NCBI GenBank assembly: GCA_023398855.1
Contig: JAEWRS010000244.1
Span: 1 to 12,374, forward strand
Length of the DNA: 12,374 nt
Direction of reading: 5' to 3'
Origin: Bacillota bacterium
Lineage (GTDB): Bacteria; Bacillota; Clostridia; Lachnospirales; Lachnospiraceae
Part shown: piece by piece, positions 1 through 5,627 of the stretch
How the letters are laid out: each line of letters opens with the position of its first letter
Position numbering within the stretch: position 1 is the first letter of the stretch
Notes under the pieces: generated by a model
The model's database searches: none
What the model saw: the letters and a program-made list of their open reading frames with translations, nothing else
Told to the model about the DNA's origin: nothing
Made by a program: the position numbers and the translations under genes

Positions 1-127
1 CAACAATCCATGCCCCTATGTATAGCATCCGCTTTCTTTTTTGCTTTTTTTTCAGTTTCCTCCGCCGGTCTCTGGCACGGCGGCGGCGTTCCAGTTCGTC
101 GCCGCTTCCCATTCCCTGATTTTTCAT
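1..127 (-). CDS. N-terminus of an unidentified basic, membrane-anchored protein (partial)
   Basis: An open frame on the minus strand starts at ATG 127-125 and runs off the left edge (42 codons visible). The start has an AGGAG Shine-Dalgarno 7 nt upstream, which favours it over an ATG at 149 in another frame. The visible peptide begins MKNQGMGSGDELERRRRA. It continues as a very basic stretch of Arg/Lys (about residues 14-34) and then turns hydrophobic (LYIGAWIV) at the edge. This fits a cytoplasmic basic tail followed by a first membrane segment, with positive-inside topology. The family cannot be recognised. It lies 93 bp downstream of the CLC gene with no obvious terminator between them, so co-transcription is possible. 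The ribosome-site region and start sit in a short direct repeat (ATGAAAAATCAGG at both 149 and 127). Confidence 0.55.
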   Translation of the reverse strand, partial: MKNQGMGSGDELERRRRARDRRRKLKKKQKRKRMLYIGAWIV

Positions 128-220
128 GTCTGAACTCCTGATTTTTCATTTCTTCCAGTTTACGTCTTTTTTCATGGTAAAGTCAACCTAAAACATCGTA
201 TTTATCCCATGTATTTCGGT

Positions 221-1798
221 CTAGCGTCCCACTTTCACCGTTTCGCACACATTCCTCAAGACCCGGTGGAGCTCTCCCTGTACCGTTTCCTCGCACAGAA
301 CCACAATTTTATCTCCCGCAGTAAATATAGTCTCTCCGCTTGGAACAAACTCGGCCTCTCCTCTCATTAACGAGATCAGCAGGCAGGTTCTGGGCCAACT
401 GATTTCTGAAACTTTCTTGCTTTCGGCCTCACTTCCATGAAAGATTATACCTTCCACCAGAACCTTTTCACCTGTAAGTGAATGTTCCTTTCCACCGTTC
501 ATTTTCGAAAGAAGACGGTGAAGAAGCTGGTCGTATACCGGCGCGCAATGGACCATATCAGGAACCACATAGGCTGCCAGGGAAACCATGGACAGCGTCA
601 GCAAATGAGAAAAGGAACCTGTCATCTCACTGATCAGAATAATTCCTGTAATAGGTGCCCTGACTATGGCAGAAAAATAACCTGCCATTCCCAATATAAT
701 AAAATTGTCCAAATACCCGTCTAAGGAATGAGAAATCATTCCTATCCCACTGAAATAAATGTTTCCGGTCACAGCCCCAAGCACCAAAAGCGGCAGAAAA
801 ATCCCTCCCGGTGCACCCGAACCAAAGCTTAACATGGAAAACCCGAATTTTAAGACCAAAAGCAGGCACAAGGATCCAAGCATCATCTCCCCCTTCGTGA
901 GAACCTCAACCAGGGAATGCCCCCCACCCAATATATAGGGATAAAGGATGCCAAATACTCCGGTTAATAAAAATGGGATCATCAGCCTCGTGGTCTGACT
1001 GGGGATCTTCTGATAGAGATCCTGGACTCCTGACAGGCAGGTGTTGTATAACACACCCATCCCTCCCATAATCACACCTAATAAAATTACATGTCCATAG
1101 GTGGTCAGTGGCAGCATTTGTGCGATCTGAAAATCGAAAACAGGGCGCATTCCAAAGACATTTCGGGATACAAAATCAGCGGTGATCGCAGAGGCCATAG
1201 TGGACAGCAGCACCTCTGGGGAGAAATGTTTATGAACTTCTTCCAGTGAAAAAAGAACTCCTGCAATAGGAGCATTAAAAGCAGCCGAGAGACCGGCACT
1301 TGCTCCGCAGGTGATAAGAAGCTTTTCTTCCGTCCTGTCTCTTTTCGTCAGACGGGCAAACCCTTTTGCGGCCATGGAACCCAGCTGGATGCTTGGGCCT
1401 TCCCTGCCCAGGGACAGGCCGCACCCCAATGACAGCAGTCCCCCGCCAAGCTTTGCAGCAAGTACCTTCCACCAACATGGATCCAGTTCTCCGATCATCT
1501 CACCTTCCACCTGGGGAATCCCGCTTCCCGATATAAAAGCTTCCCATTTAAGCAAAAGGGCTACAGCAAAAGCCGCAGAAGCCAAAAAAATAAACCATAC
1601 TGGTATAAACCAGATATGATCCTTTTCGTATTTCAGAACCAGATGAAGAATTATATCTGCATTGCTTAACAAATACCGGAAAAGCACAACAACTGCCCCT
1701 GATCCGGCACCTATGACTATACCTTCCAGAATTAATGCGTAGCGAAAGCTGCGGTAGCGGTTTATAGTTTTCTTTATCGTGTGACTTTCAGTCTCCAT
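221..1798 (-). CDS. CLC-family chloride/proton antiporter with C-terminal TrkA-C-like domain
   Basis: This is a 525-residue polytopic membrane protein of the ClC family. Family signatures are visible: GSGIP (residues 91-95, with the chloride-coordinating serine), GREGP with the gating glutamate (E133), SLEE with a second glutamate (E187) at the position of the internal proton glutamate of E. coli ClcA, GAPGGIFLP (328-336), and a tyrosine in APVYDQLL (Y422) matching the pore tyrosine. Both glutamates being present argues for a Cl-/H+ exchanger rather than a passive channel, and the GREGP/GSGIP set argues against the fluoride-specific CLC branch. Residues about 444-514 form a soluble TrkA-C/RCK-C-like domain, a putative ligand sensor. 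The start is METES at 1798, because GGGAGG lies 7 nt upstream; the ATG eight codons earlier (1822) has no such site and would overlap it. The gene is monocistronic or leads into the partial gene on the left. Its own promoter lies at 1852-1880. Confidence 0.93.
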   Translation of the reverse strand: METESHTIKKTINRYRSFRYALILEGIVIGAGSGAVVVLFRYLLSNADIILHLVLKYEKDHIWFIPVWFIFLASAAFAVALLLKWEAFISGSGIPQVEGEMIGELDPCWWKVLAAKLGGGLLSLGCGLSLGREGPSIQLGSMAAKGFARLTKRDRTEEKLLITCGASAGLSAAFNAPIAGVLFSLEEVHKHFSPEVLLSTMASAITADFVSRNVFGMRPVFDFQIAQMLPLTTYGHVILLGVIMGGMGVLYNTCLSGVQDLYQKIPSQTTRLMIPFLLTGVFGILYPYILGGGHSLVEVLTKGEMMLGSLCLLLVLKFGFSMLSFGSGAPGGIFLPLLVLGAVTGNIYFSGIGMISHSLDGYLDNFIILGMAGYFSAIVRAPITGIILISEMTGSFSHLLTLSMVSLAAYVVPDMVHCAPVYDQLLHRLLSKMNGGKEHSLTGEKVLVEGIIFHGSEAESKKVSEISWPRTCLLISLMRGEAEFVPSGETIFTAGDKIVVLCEETVQGELHRVLRNVCETVKVGR

Positions 1799-1851
1799 AA
1801 CATTACCTCCCTTAAATCCCATGCCTAGTTATTTTCAGCAGACAATATAAT

Positions 1852-1880
1852 ATTATATTCCTTTCCAATTCTCTTTGCAA
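1852..1880 (-). promoter_or_regulatory. Sigma-A-type promoter of the CLC gene
   Basis: On the minus strand, TTGCAA (1880-1875) is followed by a 17-bp spacer and a perfect TATAAT (1857-1852). Transcription would start near 1845, giving a leader of roughly 45 nt to the ATG at 1798. It lies just downstream of the terminator of the preceding gene. Confidence 0.7.
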
Positions 1881-1896
1881 GGAAAAAACTGATTCT

Positions 1897-1944
1897 AAAA
1901 AAATGATCCCGGCTTTTAAAAATCTATAAAGCAGGGATCATTTT
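1897..1944 (-). terminator. Rho-independent terminator after the HPr-like gene (possibly bidirectional)
   Basis: An 11-bp perfect stem, AAAATGATCCC (1900-1910) with GGGATCATTTT (1934-1944), is extended inward by GCTTT/AAAGC pairing. On the minus strand the stem runs into seven T residues (1903-1897). On the plus strand a T-rich run (1941-1951) also follows. It ends the transcript of the HPr-like gene before the CLC promoter. Confidence 0.85.
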
Positions 1945-1967
1945 CTTTTTTCTATTCATACATGTAT

Positions 1968-2189
1968 TTAAGCAGCACAGCCTACTAATTCTTCAGGGGA
2001 AACCGTCTTATTATAACAAATAATTTCCACCTGTTTACCAAGGCCGATAATCATTATTCCCATCAGCGACTTTCCGTCAATAACCAGCTGATTATAAACA
2101 ACCTTCACTTCACCACTGCACTTTTCTGCTCTTACCACAAATGCAACCAACTCTTCTACCGTAGAAAACGTATGTTTTAAGTGTCTCAT
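1968..2189 (-). CDS. HPr-fold protein lacking the active-site histidine
   Basis: This 73-residue protein resembles HPr, the phosphocarrier of the PTS. The motif DGKSLMGIM (residues 38-46) matches the KSIMGLM region around regulatory Ser46 of HPr, and the hydrophobic pattern before and after it fits the HPr fold. Aligning back from that motif, the position of catalytic His15 holds Thr10 and the usual HARP stretch is absent. It should therefore not pass phosphate from EI to EII. The serine (S41) that HPr kinase could phosphorylate is kept. This recalls Crh of Bacillus, which has Gln at position 15, but the similarity to Crh is inference. The start at 2189 is chosen because AAAGGAG lies 8 nt upstream; a GTG at 2198 would fall on that site. 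The gene stands alone, with a terminator directly downstream. Confidence 0.78.
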   Translation of the reverse strand: MRHLKHTFSTVEELVAFVVRAEKCSGEVKVVYNQLVIDGKSLMGIMIIGLGKQVEIICYNKTVSPEELVGCAA

Positions 2190-2229
2190 CCTAAGCACTC
2201 CTTTGCCATTATCTCAACTGTTTTATCTC

Positions 2230-2259
2230 TTTTTAACAAAATAATGAAATATTTATCAA
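2230..2259 (-). promoter_or_regulatory. Candidate promoter of the HPr-like gene
   Basis: On the minus strand, TTGATA (2259-2254) is followed by an 18-bp spacer and TAAAAA (2235-2230). The -35 matches the consensus well and the -10 is only fair. It lies about 40 bp upstream of the start codon in very AT-rich DNA. Confidence 0.35.
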
Positions 2260-2352
2260 AAAAATAAGTACTTTTTCCTATACATTCCTATTATTTCCAT
2301 AGCATAGAAGCTTATACAGTGAAAAACAAGAATTTTACAAAAAGTACTACCC

Positions 2353-2376
2353 AAAACCCGGGTTTTCGTGTATAAT
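2353..2376 (+). promoter_or_regulatory. 14-bp palindrome directly upstream of a TATAAT box
   Basis: The perfect palindrome AAAACCCGGGTTTT (2353-2366) is followed 4 bp later by TATAAT (2371-2376). A 17-bp spacer would place a poor -35 (TACCCA) at 2348. A transcript from here would start near 2383 and run into the tRNA-Ser remnant at 2418. The palindrome would lie in the promoter spacer, where a repressor could sit. This may be the old promoter of the remnant; no gene assignment is possible. Confidence 0.3.
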
Positions 2377-2417
2377 TACATCGTTCGCCTTTTCTTAAGA
2401 ACAAAGTATGAGATACG

Positions 2418-2460
2418 TTGGAAGTGTATCGAAGTGGTTGTAACGGGGCGCACACGAAAT
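2418..2460 (+). pseudogene. tRNA-Ser 5'-half remnant
   Basis: Positions 2426-2460 match 2618-2652 of the intact tRNA-Ser at 30 of 35 bases without gaps, including GTATCGAAGTGGT and the CGA anticodon triplet with following AAAT. The acceptor start before it (GGAAGT) is only partly alike. After the anticodon loop the similarity stops: there is no 3' anticodon stem, variable arm or T arm. It cannot fold into a tRNA. It is either a decayed duplicate or an attachment-site copy left by an element that used the tRNA gene. Confidence 0.65.
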
Positions 2461-2611
2461 CCACTCGGTCAGTTGCCTTGATAATGCTTGAAACCCTTGA
2501 GTTTATGCGGGTTTACGGGATTTTGAAAATTTAGTGTTTTACCGATTTCTACGGTTTTTCTACACTTTGCCTTGACTTCTACGAAAGGCTTTGTGTGTTA
2601 AAATAAAATAT
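2461..2611. other. Non-coding spacer between the tRNA remnant and the tRNA, with repeated TTCTAC boxes
   Basis: No open frame stands out. It contains three copies of TTCTAC (2547-2552, 2558-2563, 2577-2582), the first two 11 bp apart, and a weak AAACCC/GGGTTT inverted repeat near 2492-2515. TTGACT (2572-2577) and TGTTAAAAT (2596-2604) near the right end could be a tRNA promoter with an extended -10, although their spacing (21 bp) is too long for a classical pair. Together with the flanking tRNA copies this could be a former integrase attachment region. Confidence 0.3.
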
Positions 2612-2697
2612 GGAGAAGTATCGAAGTGGTCATAACGAGCCGCACTCGAAATGCGGTTGTCCGCAAGGGCACGTGGGTTCGAATCCCACCTTCTCCG
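2612..2697 (+). tRNA. tRNA-Ser (anticodon CGA)
   Basis: An 86-nt class II tRNA. The acceptor stem is GGAGAAG (2612-2618) with CTTCTCC (2690-2696) and discriminator G2697. The anticodon stem is CCGCA/TGCGG with loop CTCGAAA, giving CGA at 2647-2649, which reads UCG. There is a long variable arm (TGTCC-GCAA-GGGCA) and a T arm GTGGG-TTCGAAT-CCCAC. The 3' CCA is not encoded. A hairpin terminator follows at once. tRNA-Ser genes are common integration targets, and the accessory region begins directly downstream. Confidence 0.96.
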
Positions 2698-2705
2698 CTA
2701 AAATT

Positions 2706-2752
2706 AAAGTCATGTATGGGAATTTGAACTCATATATGACTTTTTAGTTTTT
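2706..2752 (+). terminator. Rho-independent terminator of the tRNA-Ser gene
   Basis: AAAGTCATGTATG pairs with CATATATGACTTT (one G-T wobble, 13 bp) around a short loop, followed by the T-rich run TTTTTAGTTTTT. Confidence 0.85.
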
Positions 2753-2764
2753 ATATGGTAAAAT
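2736..2764 (+). promoter_or_regulatory. Candidate promoter of the GNAT gene
   Basis: ATGACT (2736-2741), 17 bp, then TAAAAT (2759-2764) with a TGn extension at 2756. The -35 lies inside the tRNA terminator hairpin. An alternative TATAAT at 2786-2791 has no good -35. Confidence 0.35.
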
Positions 2765-2811
2765 AGAGTAGATGGAGGGTATTTATATAATCTAATGCGG
2801 GGGGCAATATA

Positions 2812-3327
2812 ATGGTATTAGAAACGAGCAGATTATGGTTGAGGGAAATGGAACAATCTGATTATTCCGAATTGTGTAAAATATTGCAAGATGAAGATGT
2901 CATGTATGCCTATGAAGGCGTTTTTAGTGATGCCGAAGTGCAAGAGTGGTTGGATAAACAAATTAAGAATTACAAAGAACTTGGTTTCGGACTATGGGCG
3001 GTCATGTTAAAAGGAACGTACGATATGATTGGTCAATGCGGGCTTACCATGCAGAATTATAGTGACACACAGGTTTTGGAAGTGGGTTATCTTTTTCAAA
3101 AATCCTTTTGGAGCAAAGGTTATGCCACAGAAGCAGCCACCGCTTGCAGGGATTATGCTTATGAAAAATTGAATGCTACGCAAGTATTCTCAATTATTCG
3201 TGATACCAATATAGCGTCGCAAAATGTAGCCAAGCGAAATGGCATGGCTATAGTCGATACATTCGTAAAACATTATCGTGGGATTGATATGCCCCATTTT
3301 TTATTTTCAGTCAAACGTCCGTTATAA
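2812..3327 (+). CDS. GNAT-family N-acetyltransferase (RimJ/RimL-like)
   Basis: A complete 171-residue acetyltransferase of the GNAT fold, the usual length for the RimJ/RimL-like (Acetyltransf_3) group. It opens with the typical LETSRLWLREM strand. The acetyl-CoA pyrophosphate-binding loop is visible as WSKGYATEA (about residues 100-108, the Q/RxxGxG/A motif with Ser in place of the first residue). The late motif NIASQNVAKRNGM (133-145) is the hallmark region contacting the cofactor and packing the last helix. Members transfer an acetyl group from acetyl-CoA to protein N-termini, amino acids, polyamines or drugs; the acceptor cannot be told here. A GGGGGG stretch 7 nt upstream of the ATG serves as ribosome site. 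The gene stands alone, more AT-rich than the ECF operon, just beyond a tRNA, so horizontal arrival is plausible. Confidence 0.88.
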   Translation: MVLETSRLWLREMEQSDYSELCKILQDEDVMYAYEGVFSDAEVQEWLDKQIKNYKELGFGLWAVMLKGTYDMIGQCGLTMQNYSDTQVLEVGYLFQKSFWSKGYATEAATACRDYAYEKLNATQVFSIIRDTNIASQNVAKRNGMAIVDTFVKHYRGIDMPHFLFSVKRPL

Positions 3328-3518
3328 GCATAATCCGCAGTGCGTAATAGCTTAAATCCCATGCTAATAATCAGGTGATATCTTAATACGGCGAAGCTCG
3401 CATCTGAAAAGTCTGGAAACCCGCATGGTTGCAGGCTTTTCTTCTTTTTGCAGTAAAAAAGGCAAAATGAAAAAGCCCTGTTTTATACTTTTTCCTCCTG
3501 TGCCTGCTGGTGGGATAA

Positions 3519-3890
3519 GAGCTTGCTTTTAAAGGCCGGAACTTTGTTCCTGGTTTCATCTGTGTCCTCCACACCTTCGGCCGGCCTCTTGAGTGGAACC
3601 CCCATATCCACTGCCTTCTTAATGAAATGGAAAAACCCATCGGTCCCTCTTTCAAAAAAACAAAAGCTGCCATTTATCACAAAGACAAAAATGGATTCTA
3701 CGTTTATACAAAGCCCAATCTATGTGATTCTGACACTGTCGTAAAATATATCAGCCGTTATCTTGGACGCCCTGTCATTGCCACTTCCAGGATTGATTCC
3801 TATGATGGTACAAATGTAACCTCCATTACAATAAGCACGAGGATAACTCTTTGGTTAAGATAACAATGCCCGTGCTGGATTTCATGAAGC
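3519..3890 (+). pseudogene. IS91-family (HUH/Y2) transposase remnant
   Basis: A single frame from 3519 to 3821 reads as the middle of an IS91-type rolling-circle transposase. It holds FGRPLEWNPHIHCL with the metal-binding HUH pair (His-Ile-His), then KTKAAIYHKDKNGFYVY, then KYISRYLGRPVIATSRI and YDG. From family knowledge, about 30-40 residues that normally separate the HUH motif from LLNEMEK-like sequence are missing, apparently an in-frame internal deletion near 3612. At 3822 one base is lost: after GTA ACC the reading continues in another frame as HYNKHEDNSLVK and ends near VLDFMKL. The C-terminal catalytic tyrosine region is absent, and the N-terminus is cut by a TAA at 3516. It cannot be active. 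It shows that a rolling-circle element once lay beside the catA remnant. Confidence 0.75.
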
Positions 3891-3894
3891 TTCA

Positions 3895-3957
3895 TCAGCG
3901 GCAACAGCGGATAGGCTCCGCATATTCCGCGTCCGTCAATGCGTCGATTCTCTCAAT
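3895..3957 (-). pseudogene. Short gene scrap with a strong ribosome site and ATT start
   Basis: On the minus strand a perfect AGGAGG (3970-3965) lies 7 nt before ATT (3957), which opens a 20-codon frame reading IERIDALTDAEYAEPIRCCR, ending at TGA 3897-3895. The bias toward a real N-terminus (ribosome site, acidic amphipathic start) suggests the first codons of a lost gene whose ATG has become ATT, cut where it meets the transposase remnant. A 12-bp palindrome (ATGAAGCTTCAT, 3884-3895) sits at the join. The family is unknown; this is a weak call. Confidence 0.25.
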
Positions 3958-3989
3958 GGTGCGTCCTCCTATATATACGAATGATAGGA

Positions 3990-4041
3990 ATAGCAAAGGC
4001 TATTACATATATTGCATTTAATGTGCAATAGCCTATGCTAT
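3990..4041. repeat. Long imperfect inverted repeat (hairpin)
   Basis: ATAGCAAAGGCTATTACAT (3990-4008) is the reverse complement of 4021-4041 except for one mismatch and a 2-nt bulge, around a 12-nt AT-rich loop. Neither side has a proper T-tract, so it is a poor classical terminator. It lies 75 bp downstream of the catA remnant and may act as its transcript end, or be a mobile-element end or attenuator. No second copy is seen in this window. Confidence 0.7.
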
Positions 4042-4116
4042 GCACAGTATGGAAATTGTTGATACCATTGTTTTCACATTACTTTCTGCTCATATATTTA
4101 AGATAATCTGTAAGGA

Positions 4117-4638
4117 TTACTTATAGAGCCAATCGTTATAGTTGTCTGCCTGTTCTTGCAGAGCATTGATAAATCGCCCTACATGAAATCCATCACATAC
4201 TGAATGATGTACTTGTATTGCTAATGGCATGAAAACCTTTTTATCTTGCTCAATAAACTTGCCAATAGTAAATATAGGGGGCAGATAACAACCTTCTGCG
4301 TATACATTGAGGTTAAATCCTGTAAAGCTGGCCCAGGGCAAACATGATATGTTAAAAGTATTGAGTGGTTCATTAGGTTTCGGCAGTAGATTAGTGGCAC
4401 TTGAATAACAGGCAATATCAGATATGCAGTTTTCATAAAACTGTATAAAAGAAGTGCTATACATAGTCCATATACTCGAAAACGTCTCTTTTTCTTTATT
4501 GAAAATGATATAACTCGGATTGAGTTCGTCCCAAAAACCTAAATTCCCAACAGTATCAATATCCATACGAAACTCTTGATACCGATTAACAATAGTAGAA
4601 AGCGTATATATTTATGCCGGATATATTTTTTTAATCAT
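4117..4638 (-). pseudogene. catA: Type A chloramphenicol acetyltransferase, 5'-truncated with a nonsense codon
   Basis: The open part (4566-4117, 149 residues) is clearly CatA-like: GNLGFWDELNPSY, KEKETFSSIWT, FNLNVY, and the catalytic IQVHHSVCDGFHVGRF with active-site His121 and Asp125 of this frame. Intact enzymes are about 215 residues and start some 70 residues earlier. Reading upstream in the same frame, the homology goes on as KKIYPA, then a TAA (4614-4612), then IYTLSTIVNRYQEFR. Family members have a hydrophobic residue, often Leu, at that stop, so TTA to TAA is the likely change. Before MIKKIYPA (4638) the similarity ends at a junction with an unrelated plus-strand gene remnant. The enzyme normally acetylates chloramphenicol in the cytoplasm. 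This copy lacks the N-terminal third and should be inactive. ATG 4566 has only a weak AAGAG ribosome site. Confidence 0.82.
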
Positions 4639-4962
4639 GCTTTTTAATGCTGTCCGCACCCCCCTTGAGGTAGCCATACTTTTTTTTGCCACCGACCGTT
4701 TGCAGTCACTCGGCAAGGAAAAATGGTTTGTCGTGTTTTGCCGCCAATTGGGGATTGACTATACAAAGCTGACGCCGGAAGAATTTCAGGTGATGATACG
4801 GGTATTTGAAAAATCCAAACGCTTGAAAAGTCCGGGACGGAGGCGGAGGAAGAATCGACGCTGATCGAAACGGATTACTGCAGAGCAGGCTATGAAGGAA
4901 TTACGCAAGGAAGCAGTAAAGCGGAAGAAAAAGCCAGTTTCAAGTTTGAGGCCAATAATTAA
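4637..4962 (+). pseudogene. Frameshifted gene of unknown function
   Basis: The first frame (ATG 4637 to TGA at 4864) gives a helical, mixed-charge sequence including LGKEKWFVVFCRQLGI and LTPEEFQVMIRVFEKS, then degenerates into a run of arginines (GRRRRKNRR), typical of reading out of frame. The +1 frame continues sensibly from about 4826 as EKSGTEAEEESTLIETDY and on to KASFKFEANN, stopping at TAA 4960-4962. One lost base (TTG-GAA read as TTGAA, near 4826) would explain it. The 5' end meets the catA remnant at about 4637-4645, so the true N-terminus is probably missing and the ATG fortuitous. No ribosome site is visible. I do not recognise the family; the setting suggests mobile-element origin. 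Confidence 0.5.
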
Positions 4963-5012
4963 GCCTATAATATTAATCGAGGTTAATGATTATCAAAACT
5001 AAATAATCCCAC

Positions 5013-5282
5013 TTAAAAATAATCAGGTATTTCTATCTGTGGAACATTAGTATTTATATCCCAAGTATTAGGCCGACAGTAAGCCATTAAAAAACTTGAT
5101 GTACGTTTCTGGAAATCGCTGGGCAATGGCTCAAACTTGAGCTTATTATAAAAATCTACACCAATATCTGAATATAAAAACCAAATATCTATAGGAATTT
5201 CTCTATTTATATACGACATAGTCCTTACTACTAAGTTTGACCCATAACCTTGCTTTCTTAAATATATTGGTGTAGAAAACAT
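5013..5282 (-). pseudogene. GNAT acetyltransferase fragment (N-terminal half missing)
   Basis: This 89-residue frame carries the second half of a GNAT domain. TPIYLRKQGYGSNLV includes the acetyl-CoA loop RKQGYG (residues 9-14). IDIWFLYSDIGVDFYNKLKFEPLP is the later strand-helix block, where family members read IGxxFYxKLGF. The N-terminal strands and helices, roughly 70 residues, are absent: a stop lies four codons upstream of the ATG and no continuation is seen in other frames. There is no ribosome site, though a promoter-like pair lies at 5307-5335. It is likely a non-functional fragment; a short expressed protein is a less likely alternative. Confidence 0.6.
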
Positions 5283-5306
5283 AGGATACTATGTAGTCTG
5301 CCTATT

Positions 5307-5335
5307 ATTATAGTTTGGTTAAATAATGGCGTCGA
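5307..5335 (-). promoter_or_regulatory. Promoter-like sequence before the GNAT fragment
   Basis: Minus strand TCGACG (5335-5330), 17-bp spacer, TATAAT (5312-5307). The -35 matches 4 of 6 and the -10 is perfect. It may be a leftover of a promoter brought next to the fragment by deletion. Confidence 0.35.
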
Positions 5336-5369
5336 GAAAAGTTCGCAATTTAGGGACTCCAAAAATGAG

Positions 5370-5519
5370 TCAAGCTGCGTTTTGCAGTAGTGTCTGAATG
5401 GATTGTGGGTTCATATACGCTCTGGACACTGACCAGTCCTCGGCATATTCCATAAGGTATGTGGTCACGAGCCGCAGGTAAGAGTCCAGGTTGTGTGTCT
5501 TGAACCGGAAGCATTGAAA
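5370..5519 (-). pseudogene. C-terminal fragment of an unidentified protein
   Basis: A minus-strand frame of 49 codons ends at TGA 5372-5370. It reads FQCFRFKTHNLDSYLRLVTT, then YLMEYAEDWSVSRAYMNPQS, and ends in IQTLLQNAA. Composition looks protein-like (regular helix pattern, few rare residues), and it has no start codon or ribosome site of its own. Upstream of 5519 the sequence becomes A/T-rich and the frame turns to low-complexity Phe codons. I read it as the tail of a lost gene from a mobile or plasmid-like element; the family is not recognised. Confidence 0.35.
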
Positions 5520-5627
5520 GAAAAAATGAAAAAAGTTTCAGAACAGATATATAAATATTACCATTAACATTCCATTTGCCGGCTGTCTATCATGTGGACC
5601 ATAAAAAAGGATTTTCTTTTCATTATA

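Noticed and set aside
3420-3450. Hairpin-like CCCGCA-TGGT-TGCAGG followed by a pyrimidine tract, possible terminator after the GNAT gene or an origin of transfer
   Set aside because: The plus-strand stem has a C-A mismatch and only six positions, and there is no nick-site motif or relaxase gene nearby that I can support.
3483-3680. A minus-strand 65-codon frame with protein-like text (DMGVPLKRPAEGVEDTDETR...)
   Set aside because: It is the antisense of the IS91 transposase frame (HTFGRPLEWNPHIHCL on the plus strand), which has clear family motifs; the minus reading has none and lacks a ribosome site.
5462-5567. A plus-strand frame ending LEPEALKEKMKKVSEQIYKYYH at TAA 5567, possible C-terminus of another lost gene
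   Set aside because: Only about 20 protein-like codons, partly overlapping the minus-strand fragment, in A-rich DNA; too little to call.
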